Assembly (NCBI GenBank): GCA_044221335.1
Contig: JBGAPI010000004.1
Span: 93,706-157,705, forward strand
Length of the DNA: 64,000 nt
Source of the DNA: JBGAPI01 sp044221335
Lineage (GTDB): Bacteria > Pseudomonadota > Gammaproteobacteria > Xanthomonadales > Ahniellaceae
Direction: 5' to 3'
In this document: positions 44,701 through 53,280 of the stretch, one piece after another
Numbering within the stretch: position 1 is the first letter of the stretch
Layout: each line of letters opens with the position of its first letter
The notes under the pieces: model-generated
What the model was told of the DNA's origin: nothing
Database searches by the model: none
What the model saw: only the letters and a program-made list of their open reading frames with translations
Program-made: the position numbers and the translations under genes

Positions 44701-44839
44701 CCACGACATCGGCTGGGTGATCGTCGGCGGCATGTCGATCGGCACCCTCTTCACGCTGTTCGTGGTGCCGTCGGTCTACATGCTGCTGGCGCGGGGTGGC
44801 CGACGCGCATCCGCGGACACGGAGCCCGCCGTGCACTGA
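41768..44839 (+). CDS. RND efflux pump permease (HAE1-type)
   Basis: The product has 1023 residues, the normal length of AcrB-like pumps. The order is TM1 (STLR-like start LLPQISIRRPVLATVVNLVI), porter domain, TM4 with GLVVDDAIVMLENIHRHIEE carrying the two Asp of the proton relay, second porter domain, and TM10 with GLITKHGILIVEFANQLREQ carrying the relay Lys. It uses proton entry to expel drugs or other small compounds from the periplasm. Sequence style is closer to MexK/VexK-like pumps than to AcrB, but the substrate is not readable. Confidence 0.95.
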   Translation: MLLPQISIRRPVLATVVNLVIILLGLVAYYRLPVRQVPKIDSAVVSVSTGYPGANATVIESQITKPIEDALAGIEGVDYISSESRQESSNVNIVFNLDRDPDDAAADVRDRVNQARELLPTDAHEPIVQKQEADAQPIIWLAFSSDRHSRTEVADIAYRQVKDRLQAIPGVAQARLFSARYAMRIWLSPDRLAAYALTTEDVENALRRQNVEIPAGRIESQAREFTVRAETDLTDAEQFKAIVLVDRNGYLVRLGDVARVELGAADERSMGRFNGRPAVPLGLVRQATANPLDISTALKDELPRIASQLPDGMKVEIAYDTTMFIDASIRNVRSAIGEAVVLVVLVIFLFLRTGRATLIPLVTIPVSLIGTFALMYACGFSLNTLTLLALVLAIGLVVDDAIVMLENIHRHIEEGMTPFEAALTGSKEIAFAIVAMTLTLAAVYLPVSFSTGATGKLFVEFALTLAGAVMVSGFTALTLSPMMCSKLLRHEHDPGAFYRFGERILDGLTDRYRRLLAHVLAWRVTTASTALALGFAVIGTLLAVPGVRLADELAPKEDPGFVLTWAQGPEGATLEFMDKYATQIEENYRQIPEIDRYFMFVGWPTINNSISFPGLKDWSERKRSAQEIAGEMFGRFSQIPGIMAFPNVPAPLGGGFLDQDLTLIVQTSGSYGDLAEIIEKLKGRLSQNPAFINVRAEMQINKPELSIDVDRDKAATVGADVTAVGRTLSTMMGGRQVTRFKRGSEQYDVLVQVDRADRSTPDALTAVYVRGRNDGMVQLANLVKVEESIALPKLDHFNKLRSAQLGASLAPGVSLADAIAIAERELKDVSGGKAIYDLGGQSREFRKISSSTGLLFGLAVAFIFLVLAAQFESFIDPLVIILSVPLAIAGAVLALKLTGGSWNIYSKIGVITLVGLITKHGILIVEFANQLREQGREKLEAVIESSSLRLRPILMTTGAMVLGAFPLAFAHGAGAAARHDIGWVIVGGMSIGTLFTLFVVPSVYMLLARGGRRASADTEPAVH

Positions 44840-44928
44840 GCGCGGCGGAAGCCGCGCGGATCGCCCCCGGCACGGTCGGACCGCCGATCAAGTGAAATTG
44901 CGCGAGTAGCGTTTCCCGCTACCCGCGC
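44840..44928. terminator. Two hairpins after the RND permease gene
   Basis: The first (44840-44857) is GCGCGGC-GGAA-GCCGCGC, directly after the stop. The second (44900-44928) pairs GCGCGAGTAGCG with CGCTACCCGCGC (one mismatch) around TTTCC. Neither has a T run. Together they could end the efflux transcript or protect its 3' end. Confidence 0.5.
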
Positions 44929-45015
44929 AGCCATCGGGCCGATGCCTGGATTGACGGCGGCGACAGCGCGGATGCAGCGTTCGAGGCTGGCGTTCCCTGC
45001 CATCGGAGCACTGCC

Positions 45016-47820
45016 ATGAAGCCTTGCCGCAACGTCCCGGCCATCGCCGCACTCGTCGCCGCGATGTCGATTTCCGTCACCCGCGCGAACGCCGAGCCGC
45101 CCCGCCTCGATCGACCGCGGCTGCTGGCCGCCGGAGCCCCGGTCTCCCCGCTCGTTCGCACGGTCGACGCCCGCACCCTGCCCCGCACCCGGGCCTGGCA
45201 CTACGGCATGCCGCTGGTCGACGTCGAGGACGGCCAGGAAGACGCCCAGCCGGTCGACCTGTGGCGGACGCTCGGCAGCCGCGCCGTGCTCGGCAGCGCT
45301 CCGGTCTCGGCGGCAGCCGCGGCGATCCTGCCGCGCCCGCCGGCGGCATTCGGGGTGCCGGCGCTCAACGTCGCCGGGATCGACTTCACCGGGGCCTACC
45401 CGCCGGATCCGACCGGCGACGTCGGCCCCAGCCACTATGTTCAGGCGGTCAACGGCGCCGCGTCGCAGTTCGCCGTCTACGACAAGACCAGTGGCGCGCT
45501 GCTGGCGGGACCGAGCGCGATCTCGGGGCTTGCGAGCGGCATCTGCGCCGGCGCCGACGGTGGTGATCCGCAGGTGCTCTACGATCCGCTCGCCGACCGC
45601 TGGCTGTTCTCCTACATCGCGCCGAACGGCGCCAGCAACGGCACCCTGTGCGTCCTGATCTCGTCCAGCGGTGATCCCACCAGCACGACCTGGCGCACCT
45701 ATCCGTTCGCGTTCGGCAGCTTTCCCGACTATCCCAAGCTCGCGGTCTGGGACAATGCCTACGGCCTCACCCTCAACCTCCACACCAACCCGGCGGCGGC
45801 ACCGAACAACGTGTCCGATCCGATCGGCGTGCGCTACACCTTCGCCACGCTGGATCGCGCCCGGATGCTCGCCGGGCAGCCGGCGACGGCACTGACCTTC
45901 CAGACCACCCGCGTCGCCAACAACCTGCTGACCTTCGCGCCGATCACTCCGGTCGGACTGAAAGGCTTCAATGCGCCGAAGCCGGGCGCTCCGCTGACCT
46001 TCGTGGTGACCGTCGACGACGAACTGGCCTTCTTCCAGGACACGCTGATCGCCCGCGACGGCTTTTTCGACCAGCTGTACCTGTACACGGTCGTGCCGAA
46101 CTTCGACACACCGGCGTCGTCGCTGCTGACCGGGCCGGTGATCGTGGACGTGCAGGATTTCCAGTTCCAGTCCAACCAGTTCCCGCTGCAGCCGAGTGGC
46201 GCCTTCCTGCCGAGCTTCACCGGGACGCCGATGCACCGCAGCACCTACCGCAACCTGGGCGACAGCGAGGACATCGTGCTGGCCTTCGCGGACGTGGTCG
46301 ACAACGGCACTCTCTACACCGATCCCACGCTCGGCCTGCACGTCGCCCCGGCCTGGCTGCACCTGCGGCGGGCGACGCCGGCGGCATCCTGGAGCGTGGC
46401 CGACAGCGGCCACGTGCGCCCGGGGGATCCGGCGATCAACCGCTTCCTTCCCGGTATCGGCATCGACTCGGCGGGCAATCTCGCGATGGCCTACAGCGTG
46501 ATGCGCGCTTCGCCGGCGATCGCGCCGAGCCTCTGGTACACCGGCAAGCTTGCCGGCGATCCGATGTCCAGCATGCCGATCGCCGAGACCGTGCTCGGCA
46601 GCGGCGCGTCCTCGCAGGCGCCGATCCAGAACGTGCAGCGCTGGGGCGACTATTTCGACCTGACCCTCGATCCCGACGGCTGCCGCTACTGGTTCACCGG
46701 CGAATACATGGACGACGCCAACTGGGGCACCCGGATCGCGGCGTGGAAGCACGACACCTGCGGGCCGCCCGACTTCGCCCTGTCCACCGCCACGACGCAG
46801 TTCAGCGCCTGCTCGGCCAACGGCCCGACGAGCCTCCCGGCGGGACCGGTCCACCTCGACTCGCAGAACGCCTTCTGGCGCGACGTCGGCGTCGGCTTCG
46901 GCAGCCTTCCGGCCGGGATCAGCGCATCGGTGACTCCCGTGCAGGTGCGTCCGTCGGCCGATGTCGTACCGAGCATCTCGGTGGCCCAGGGCACCGCCAG
47001 CGGCCAGTACGCGATCGGACTGGCCGCAACGGCAAGCCCGCTGTCCCACACGCTGAACTACAGCATCGATGTCGACGGCGCGAACGCCGGACCACCCGCG
47101 CTCGCGAGCCCGGCGGATGGCGCGACGAGCCAGCCGCTGGTCGCTCACCTGTCGTGGGCTCCGGCCCCGGGCGCGCGCGGCTACGTCGCCGAATGGTCGA
47201 CCAGCAGCGACTTCAGCGCCGGCGTCAGCGGCCAGCAGGTCACCGGCACGAGCGTGGATACCGGCGTGCTGCAGCCGAACAAGACCTACTTCTGGCGGGT
47301 GCGCAGCCGCAATCTGTGCGGCGAAGGCGGCAACAGCGTCGCGCGGAGTTTCGTCACCCAGACCAACTACTGCACCGCGATCACGCCGACCACGATCGCG
47401 GACGGCGGCTCGCTGGCGCCGACCCTGACGGTGCCGGCCACCGGCGGCGTGCTGCAGCACCTGACGGTGCGCGCGGTGGTGAACAACATCCGCGCCAGCG
47501 ACCTGCGCCTGCAGCTGACGCGGCTGTCGGACAACACCACGGTCACCCTGCTCGATCCCGGCTGCAGCGCCGGCAACTTCGGCGACGTCAGCTTCGACGA
47601 CGGCGCCGCCGCATCCGCCTGCGCCGGCAGCGCGCTCGGCACCACGCGACCGTCCCAACTGCTCAGCAGCTTCGACGGCACGACCCTTTCCGGCAGCTGG
47701 CGACTGTCGATCGCCGACACCGTCCCCGCCAACAACACCTCGAGCACCCAGTACCTGTTCTTCTGCCTGCAGCCGCGGGCGCTGGTGGCCGATGCGGTGT
47801 TCACCGACGGCTTCGAATGA
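45016..47820 (+). CDS. Large secreted multidomain protein with C-terminal P-like domain
   Basis: The product has 934 residues. A signal peptide (to about residue 26) is followed by a long region with GDVGPSHYVQAVNGAASQFA, which resembles repeat-type beta-propeller proteins, then a fibronectin-III-like domain (about 695-790, with PNKTYFWRVRSRNLCGEGGN) and a proprotein-convertase P-like domain (about 790-920, with LTVRAVVNNIRASDLRLQLT and LSGSWRLSIADT). No protease triad is seen, so it is not a subtilisin despite the P domain. The last residues VFTDGFE form a tail shared in style with the protein at 30438. It stands between the efflux genes and DUF429. Confidence 0.85.
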   Translation: MKPCRNVPAIAALVAAMSISVTRANAEPPRLDRPRLLAAGAPVSPLVRTVDARTLPRTRAWHYGMPLVDVEDGQEDAQPVDLWRTLGSRAVLGSAPVSAAAAAILPRPPAAFGVPALNVAGIDFTGAYPPDPTGDVGPSHYVQAVNGAASQFAVYDKTSGALLAGPSAISGLASGICAGADGGDPQVLYDPLADRWLFSYIAPNGASNGTLCVLISSSGDPTSTTWRTYPFAFGSFPDYPKLAVWDNAYGLTLNLHTNPAAAPNNVSDPIGVRYTFATLDRARMLAGQPATALTFQTTRVANNLLTFAPITPVGLKGFNAPKPGAPLTFVVTVDDELAFFQDTLIARDGFFDQLYLYTVVPNFDTPASSLLTGPVIVDVQDFQFQSNQFPLQPSGAFLPSFTGTPMHRSTYRNLGDSEDIVLAFADVVDNGTLYTDPTLGLHVAPAWLHLRRATPAASWSVADSGHVRPGDPAINRFLPGIGIDSAGNLAMAYSVMRASPAIAPSLWYTGKLAGDPMSSMPIAETVLGSGASSQAPIQNVQRWGDYFDLTLDPDGCRYWFTGEYMDDANWGTRIAAWKHDTCGPPDFALSTATTQFSACSANGPTSLPAGPVHLDSQNAFWRDVGVGFGSLPAGISASVTPVQVRPSADVVPSISVAQGTASGQYAIGLAATASPLSHTLNYSIDVDGANAGPPALASPADGATSQPLVAHLSWAPAPGARGYVAEWSTSSDFSAGVSGQQVTGTSVDTGVLQPNKTYFWRVRSRNLCGEGGNSVARSFVTQTNYCTAITPTTIADGGSLAPTLTVPATGGVLQHLTVRAVVNNIRASDLRLQLTRLSDNTTVTLLDPGCSAGNFGDVSFDDGAAASACAGSALGTTRPSQLLSSFDGTTLSGSWRLSIADTVPANNTSSTQYLFFCLQPRALVADAVFTDGFE

Positions 47821-47860
47821 CGGCACACTGCCCGAGCCCGATCACGGACAGAGCCGCGCG

Positions 47861-48517
47861 ATGAGGACGACACCGGCCACCCGCAAGTCCGGCCGACGCA
47901 CGGTCGCCGGCGTCGACGTCGGCGGCGCGACGAAGGGCTTTCACGTCGTCGCGCTGCGCGGGACCGACGTCCTGCGGCCGGACCGACGCCTGCCCGACGC
48001 GCAGGCGGTCGCGGACTGGTGTCGACGCGTCGACGTCGAGGTCATCGGGATCGATGCCCCCTGCCGATGGCGAACGGGGCCGTCTGCGCGGGAGGCCGAG
48101 CGCGAGATGGCCCGTCGCGGCATCCAGAGCTTCAGCACGCCGACGCGTGCCGCGGCCGCGCGATCGTCGTTCTACGACTGGATGTTCCAGGGCGAAGCGA
48201 TCTATGCGGCACTGGCCGCCACGCACCCGCTGATCGGTTCGCTGCGGGAGGCGCAAGCGCGTCCGTGCTGCTTCGAGACCTTTCCGCATGCCATCGCCTG
48301 CGCGCTGTCGGGAGCGATCCTGTCGGCGCGCGACAAGCGCAGTGACCGTTCGCGCCTGCTGCAGGAGTCCGGCATCGACACCTCCCGGCTGAGCAGCATC
48401 GACTGGATCGACGCCGCGCTCTGCGCACTGACGGCGCGACGGCTGGTCGACGGCGCACGCTGCACGGCCTTCGGTGAACCGGAGAGCGGCTGGATCGTGG
48501 TGCCCGGCGGCGGGTGA
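47861..48517 (+). CDS. DUF429 protein
   Basis: The product has 218 residues. TVAGVDVGGATKGFHVVALR and VEVIGIDAPCRWRTGPSARE are the typical opening of DUF429, an RNase H-like fold, and SSIDWIDAALCALTARRL is the typical end with conserved Asp. The function is unknown. It begins 40 bases after the secreted protein gene. Confidence 0.85.
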   Translation: MRTTPATRKSGRRTVAGVDVGGATKGFHVVALRGTDVLRPDRRLPDAQAVADWCRRVDVEVIGIDAPCRWRTGPSAREAEREMARRGIQSFSTPTRAAAARSSFYDWMFQGEAIYAALAATHPLIGSLREAQARPCCFETFPHAIACALSGAILSARDKRSDRSRLLQESGIDTSRLSSIDWIDAALCALTARRLVDGARCTAFGEPESGWIVVPGGG

Positions 48518-48568
48518 ATCGGCGCGAGGGTCGTGGCAGCATCTACGCCCCGTTCACCGGCCGCTCGC

Positions 48569-49717
48569 ATGTCGACGCCATCGCGCCGCACGTTTCTCCG
48601 GCACGCCAGCCTGCTCGGCGCCGCTGCCGCCCTCGGAGTCCGGTCAGGGCGCGCCCGCGCCGAAGCGCCGCTGCAGTGGCGCGCCTACCGCGACAGCCTG
48701 GTGATCGACGGCGCCGGCGGCTTCGGCCGTCCCGATCGCGCCGACGAGGGTCCGCTGACCGCCGACGAGCTCGCCGACGCCCGGGCGTCGGGACTCACCG
48801 CCGTGGTGCTGACGCTGGCGCCGTCCGGACGCTTCCGCTTCAACGACGCGGCCTTCGAGACGACGGTCAGGAACATCGCCCAGTGGAACGACGAGATCGC
48901 GCGGCATCCCGACACGCTGGTCGCGGTGCGCGATGCGTCCGACCTGCGGCGCGCCAAGGCCGAGGGCAAGGTCGGCGTGATCTACACCTTCCAGGAGTCC
49001 TCGCCGCTGGGCGAGGCCGTCGAACGGGTCGAGCTGTTCGCGAAGCTCGGCCTGCGGGTACTGCAGCTCACCCACAACCGCCGCAACCTGGTCGGCGACG
49101 GCTGCATGGAGCCGGGCAATGCCGGGCTGTCGGAATTCGGCCGCCGGGTGATCGAGCAGATCGAGGCGAATCGCATCGTTCTCGACGTCGCGCACGGCAG
49201 CGAGCGCACCCAGCGCGAAGCGATCGCGGCGGCAAAGCGGCCACTGCTGATCAGCCACACCGGCTGCCGCGCGCTGTCCGACCTGCCGCGCAACACCACC
49301 GACGACAACCTGCGCGCGCTGGCGGATCGCGGCGGCGTCGCCGGGATGATCTTCTGGCCCTACCTCACGAAGCGGGCACAACCGATGGCCGCGGACCTGA
49401 TCCGCCACATCGAGCACGCGATCGACGTCTGTGGCGAGGACCACGTCGGCCTCGGCACCGACGCCACGCTGTCGCCGGTGCCGCGCACTCCCGCGTTCGA
49501 GAAGGAGAACCGCGCGTTCATCGCCGGCATGTTCGAGGACGGCGTCTTCGAGGCCGGCCGCCCCGAGGACCTCTATCTGTTCCTTCCCGACCTCAACCAC
49601 CTGACCCGCTTCGAGACGCTCGCTGTGCTGCTCGGTCGGCGCGGCCACTCGGAGGCCCGCATCGGCAAGATCCTGGGCGGCAATTTCGCCCGGGTGATGG
49701 GCGAGGTATGGGGCTGA
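48569..49717 (+). CDS. Exported M19-type (renal dipeptidase-like) protein with incomplete metal site
   Basis: The product has 382 residues. The N-terminus MSTPSRRTFLRHASLLGAAA is a twin-arginine signal (SRRTFL). The M19 framework is clear: VGVIYTFQESSPLG (bridging Glu), LQLTHNRRN, IVLDVAHGSERT and LLISHTGCRAL (zinc His residues), and HVGLGTDATLSPV near the end. The first metal motif HxD of family M19 should follow the strand LVIDG, but the sequence there is GAGGFG. The protein may therefore be catalytically altered, as in the PvdM-like group. Confidence 0.85.
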   Translation: MSTPSRRTFLRHASLLGAAAALGVRSGRARAEAPLQWRAYRDSLVIDGAGGFGRPDRADEGPLTADELADARASGLTAVVLTLAPSGRFRFNDAAFETTVRNIAQWNDEIARHPDTLVAVRDASDLRRAKAEGKVGVIYTFQESSPLGEAVERVELFAKLGLRVLQLTHNRRNLVGDGCMEPGNAGLSEFGRRVIEQIEANRIVLDVAHGSERTQREAIAAAKRPLLISHTGCRALSDLPRNTTDDNLRALADRGGVAGMIFWPYLTKRAQPMAADLIRHIEHAIDVCGEDHVGLGTDATLSPVPRTPAFEKENRAFIAGMFEDGVFEAGRPEDLYLFLPDLNHLTRFETLAVLLGRRGHSEARIGKILGGNFARVMGEVWG

Positions 49718-49894
49718 GCGTGCGTCGAAGCCTGCCCTGCCGACCCGGCTTTGCAAAAGAACGTCGACGCCGGCGCGTCGTGGTGTCGACGACCGCGGGA
49801 TTTCGCGATTCTTGCCGGTCCCTGCTCCCACCCGGAGGGTCGTGGACGCAGCACGTCGAGCGGCACCTGGGCCGCTGATTCCAAACCTCAGAGC

Positions 49895-49916
49895 AGCGGG
49901 CCTGGGCCCGCTCTAC
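49895..49916. repeat. Single GTAG palindromic repeat, variant stem
   Basis: AGCGGGCC-TG-GGCCCGCT is followed by CTAC (49913-49916). It lies between the M19 gene and the VOC-cupin gene, just upstream of the latter's ribosome-binding site. It does not overlap a stop codon. Confidence 0.65.
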
Positions 49917-49929
49917 ACCGGAGTTTCGT

Positions 49930-51000
49930 GTGCCTGCCGCCATCGTCCTGCCCTGTTCCAATCTCGACGCCAGCGTGTCCTTCCTGGTGGATCGCTACGG
50001 CTTCCGCGTCGACCGCGTGCTGCCGGCGGATGCACCGGAGGACGTGACGGTGTCGCGCGACGGGCTGTCGGTGCGCCTGGTCAACGCGGAACGGGCGCGC
50101 CGTGAAGGCCTGCACGAGCCGCTGCCGGCGGCCCTGCAGCTGTGCGGCGCGGACCTGCCGCCGGGCCGCGCGTTCGGGCCGGACGGACTGGTGGTCGAGG
50201 TGCTCGGCGTGCCGCCCGACACGCTGACCCTGCCACCGCTCGACAGTCGCTGGCAGGTGGTGCGCGCCTCGGACTCGTCCGGCGGCTGGCACGTCGGCCG
50301 CGCCGGCATGCTGTACCGCGATCTCATTCCCTCGCGCCTCGGCGGCCGCTTCATCGCCTCCCACATCCGCATCCCGCTCGGCGGGCCGGTGCCCGACTAC
50401 GTGCATTACCACCGCGTGCGGATGCAGCTGATCTACGTCCGTCGCGGTTGGGTCAAGGTCGTCTACGAGGACCAGGGCGAACCCTTCGTGATGGAGGAAG
50501 GCGACCTGGTGCTGCAGGTCCCGACGATCCGCCACCGGGTCCTGGCGTCTTCGCCGGGACTGGAGGTGATCGAACTCGGCAGTCCGGCGGTGCATGAGAC
50601 CCTCGCCGATCACGCGCTCGCGCTGCCGACCCCGGAGCGGCGGCCGGACCGCCTGTTCGGTGGCCAGCGGTTCGTCTGGCACCGCGCGGCCGAAGCAAAC
50701 TGGCACCCTGCGGCCGGAACGGGACGGGAGTCCTGCGAGCTCGGCGTCCGCGAAGCGAGCCAGGGGCTGATCTGCGCGACCTCGTTCCGGGCCACCCGGG
50801 CGGGTGACGGCGAGATCGAGACCGCCGCCGCCGAGCTGGAATTCCTGTTCGTACTCGATGGCCAATTGGCCGTGCATCCGGTCGACGGCGTGACGATCGC
50901 GCTCGCCGCCGACGACGCCGTCTGCGTTCCGGCCGGACAGCGCTTTCGCCTCGAGGCCGGCGCCGGCGCCCGCTGGCTCGCGCTGCGCCTGCCGGGATGA
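49930..51000 (+). CDS. VOC-cupin-cupin fusion protein
   Basis: The product has 356 residues from a GTG with GGAG before it. Residues 1-95 have the VOC start MPAAIVLPCSNLDASVSFLV. Residues about 150-230 form a cupin with HYHRVRMQLIYVRRGWVKVV and MEEGDLVLQVPTIRHRVLAS, and the last 75 residues form a second cupin with LEFLFVLDGQLAVHPVDGVT. The His-x-His and later His of the first cupin could bind a metal; the second lacks His. The combination is unusual, and no reaction is known to me. Confidence 0.75.
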   Translation: MPAAIVLPCSNLDASVSFLVDRYGFRVDRVLPADAPEDVTVSRDGLSVRLVNAERARREGLHEPLPAALQLCGADLPPGRAFGPDGLVVEVLGVPPDTLTLPPLDSRWQVVRASDSSGGWHVGRAGMLYRDLIPSRLGGRFIASHIRIPLGGPVPDYVHYHRVRMQLIYVRRGWVKVVYEDQGEPFVMEEGDLVLQVPTIRHRVLASSPGLEVIELGSPAVHETLADHALALPTPERRPDRLFGGQRFVWHRAAEANWHPAAGTGRESCELGVREASQGLICATSFRATRAGDGEIETAAAELEFLFVLDGQLAVHPVDGVTIALAADDAVCVPAGQRFRLEAGAGARWLALRLPG

Positions 51001-51283
51001 GCGGAGTCGCTGCGCGCTGTCCGGCAACCGATGGCGGCGGGCGCAGGCGATCGACGGCGCCGGCCGGCGACTCGTGTCTCCGGGGGTGTCCAGCGGTGGC
51101 CGCGATGGCGATCGCGCCATCGCCGATTGCCACGTCAGCGGGTTCCCCACGCTCCCTCTGCCAGGTGGGGATTCCACGTCGCCGACCTGGTACTGGGGCC
51201 GGACCTGCGGGCGATCGGCAAAATTCAGGTTACAGGATGCCGGCGGGTCGCCCTGAGCGCATCAGCGCTGGCATGATGTCGAC
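51001..51283. other. Gap without a gene before bpt
   Basis: This 283-base stretch has no supported frame or clear repeat. It must contain the promoter of the bpt-FAD oxidoreductase pair, but no good -35/-10 pair is visible. Confidence 0.4.
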
Positions 51284-52000
51284 ATGCGTTCCGACCTGAT
51301 CCGCCTCCTGAAGACGCTGCCGCATCCCTGTGGCTACTACAAGGAGCGGATGGCGCAGAACCTGGTGATCGATCCGCTGGCGACCGACCTGCCGGCGCTG
51401 TTCAACCAGGCGCTGACCCGCGGCTTCCGGCGCGCCGGCGGCCACATCTACCGCCCGGCGTGCAGCAACTGCCGCGCCTGCCGCCCGTCGCGGGTGGTGG
51501 TCGACGCGTTCACGCCGAACCGGTCCCAGCGCCGCTGCGCGCGCGCCAACGCCGACCTCGAGGTCGCGGTCGAGCGTGCCGACTTCAGCGCCGAGGCGTT
51601 CGCGCTGTACCGGCGCTATCTCGAGTCCCGCCATCGCAACGGCGGCATGGACGATGCCGGCGAGGACGATTTCCGCTGGTTCCTGCTTTCGCCGTGGTCC
51701 GACACCCGGTTCCTGACCCTGCGACTCGACGGCCGGCTGATCGCGGTCGCCGTCACCGACCGCACGCCGTCCGGACTGTCGGCGGTCTACACCTTCTTCG
51801 ACCCTGAGCTCGCGAGCCGCGGCCTCGGGACCTACTGCATCCTGAAGCAGATCGAGCTCGCCCATCGCGAAGGACTGCCGCATCTCTACCTCGGCTACTG
51901 GATCCGCGGCCATTCGAAGATGGACTACAAGGCCCGCTTCACGCCGCTGGAACTGTTCGACGGCGCCCGCTGGCAGACCTCGCAGTCGGCGGTCGGATGA
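51284..52000 (+). CDS. bpt: Aspartate/glutamate leucyltransferase
   Basis: The product has 238 residues, the usual length. CGYYKERMAQNLVIDPLATD, GFRRAGGHIYRPACSNCRAC and PSRVVVDAFTPNRSQRR are the N-terminal signature, and YTFFDPELASRGLGTYCILK and LYLGYWIRGHSKMDYKARFT the C-terminal GNAT-like signature. The enzyme attaches Leu from Leu-tRNA to proteins starting with Asp or Glu and marks them for ClpS/ClpAP. clpS, clpA and aat are not in the window. The next gene follows after 18 bases. Confidence 0.94.
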   Translation: MRSDLIRLLKTLPHPCGYYKERMAQNLVIDPLATDLPALFNQALTRGFRRAGGHIYRPACSNCRACRPSRVVVDAFTPNRSQRRCARANADLEVAVERADFSAEAFALYRRYLESRHRNGGMDDAGEDDFRWFLLSPWSDTRFLTLRLDGRLIAVAVTDRTPSGLSAVYTFFDPELASRGLGTYCILKQIELAHREGLPHLYLGYWIRGHSKMDYKARFTPLELFDGARWQTSQSAVG

Positions 52001-52018
52001 GCGTCGCGGGGGGCTGCG

Positions 52019-53131
52019 ATGGCCGACACCGCCTGGAATGACACGCCGGCCCCGGCCCTGCCCGCGCTGACGCAGGACCTGACCGCCGACGTCGTGGTGA
52101 TCGGACTGGGCGGCGGCGGCCTGGCGGCGCTGCGGGCGCTCGCACCAAGGAGCTGGCGCCTGGTCGGACTGGACGCGGGCGAGCCCGGGGCCGGCGCCGG
52201 CGGGCGCAACGGCGGCTTCCTGCTTGCCGGCCTGGCCAGCTTCCACCACGACGCCGTCCGCACGCTCGGCAATTCGCGCGCCGCGGCCTGGTACCGCCGT
52301 ACCCTGGCGGAATGCGATCGTCTCGTCGCCGCCTGGCCCGCGCTGGCGCGGCGTGTCGGCTCCCTCCGGATCGCCGACGACGAGATCGAGTTCGAGGACT
52401 GCGCCAGCCAGCTCGAAGCGATGTGGGCCGACGAGCTGCCGGTCAACCCCTACGTGGGCGCGGAGGGTCGCGGCCTGCTGTTCCCGTCCGATGCGGCCTT
52501 TCAGCCCTACGCGCTGTGTCAGGCGGAGGCCGCCGAGCTTCGGGGTCGCGGCGTCGCGCTGTTCGGCAGGTCGCCGGTCCTGAAGGTGGAGCCGGATCGA
52601 GTGCACACCGGACAGGGAAGCGTGCGCGCGGGCCAGGTGATCGTCGCGGTCGACGGCGGCCTCGAGCGCCTGCTTCCGGAGCTCTCGCCCTGGGTGCGCA
52701 CCGCGCGACTGCAGATGCTCGCCACCTCGCCGCAGCCGCAGGTCGAGCTGCCGCGCCCGGTCTACTGCCGTCACGGCTACGACTACTGGCAGCAGTTGCC
52801 CGACCGCTCGATCGCGCTCGGCGGTGCCCGCGACCGTGGCGGCGAGGAGGAGTGGACGCACGTCGCCGAGACCAGCGACCGGGTGCAGGCCGCGCTCGAC
52901 GAACTGCTGCGCGACCGCCTCGGCGTCGATCCGGCCGCCGTCGTGCGGCGCTGGGCGGCAAACGTCGCCTACCACGACGAGCTGCTGCCGCTGTGTCGCC
53001 GCCTGCCGTCCGGAGTGATCGCGCTCGGCGCCTACAACGGCACCGGCAACCTGCTCTCACGCTGCCTCGGAGCAGTCGCGGCGGACATCGCGGCGGAGCG
53101 GCGGCTGCCGGACTGGTTCGTCGCGGAATGA
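52019..53131 (+). CDS. FAD-dependent oxidoreductase (DAO family)
   Basis: The product has 370 residues. LTADVVVIGLGGGGLAALRA is the dinucleotide-binding motif, and GAGAGGRNGGFLLAGLASFH is the GxxGRNGGF motif of the amino-acid oxidase/GlcD-like DAO family. VIALGAYNGTGNLLSRCLGA near the end is the C-terminal FAD contact. The substrate is probably an amine or amino acid. It is cotranscribed with bpt. Confidence 0.87.
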   Translation: MADTAWNDTPAPALPALTQDLTADVVVIGLGGGGLAALRALAPRSWRLVGLDAGEPGAGAGGRNGGFLLAGLASFHHDAVRTLGNSRAAAWYRRTLAECDRLVAAWPALARRVGSLRIADDEIEFEDCASQLEAMWADELPVNPYVGAEGRGLLFPSDAAFQPYALCQAEAAELRGRGVALFGRSPVLKVEPDRVHTGQGSVRAGQVIVAVDGGLERLLPELSPWVRTARLQMLATSPQPQVELPRPVYCRHGYDYWQQLPDRSIALGGARDRGGEEEWTHVAETSDRVQAALDELLRDRLGVDPAAVVRRWAANVAYHDELLPLCRRLPSGVIALGAYNGTGNLLSRCLGAVAADIAAERRLPDWFVAE

Positions 53132-53280
53132 GTCGCCGATGCGGACCGGTCGGCTTGGCGGCAACTGCTGGATCTGGGGTCAGGAGAGCGAACTTGCGCC
53201 GCCTTGCCTTTCCTGAGCCCCGAGCCGGAACCCCAGCCCTGTCGACGGCCCTTACAATGCGCCATCGCATGGAGCGCACG

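Noticed and set aside
45016..47820. Subtilisin-type protease because of the P-like domain
   Set aside because: No Asp/His/Ser catalytic motifs are visible in the preceding 690 residues.
44776..47826. 1016-residue minus-strand frame
   Set aside because: Antisense to the secreted protein at 45016; the composition is typical of a codon-complement shadow.
51230..52975. 581-residue minus-strand frame
   Set aside because: Antisense to bpt and the FAD oxidoreductase, both of which have clear family motifs.
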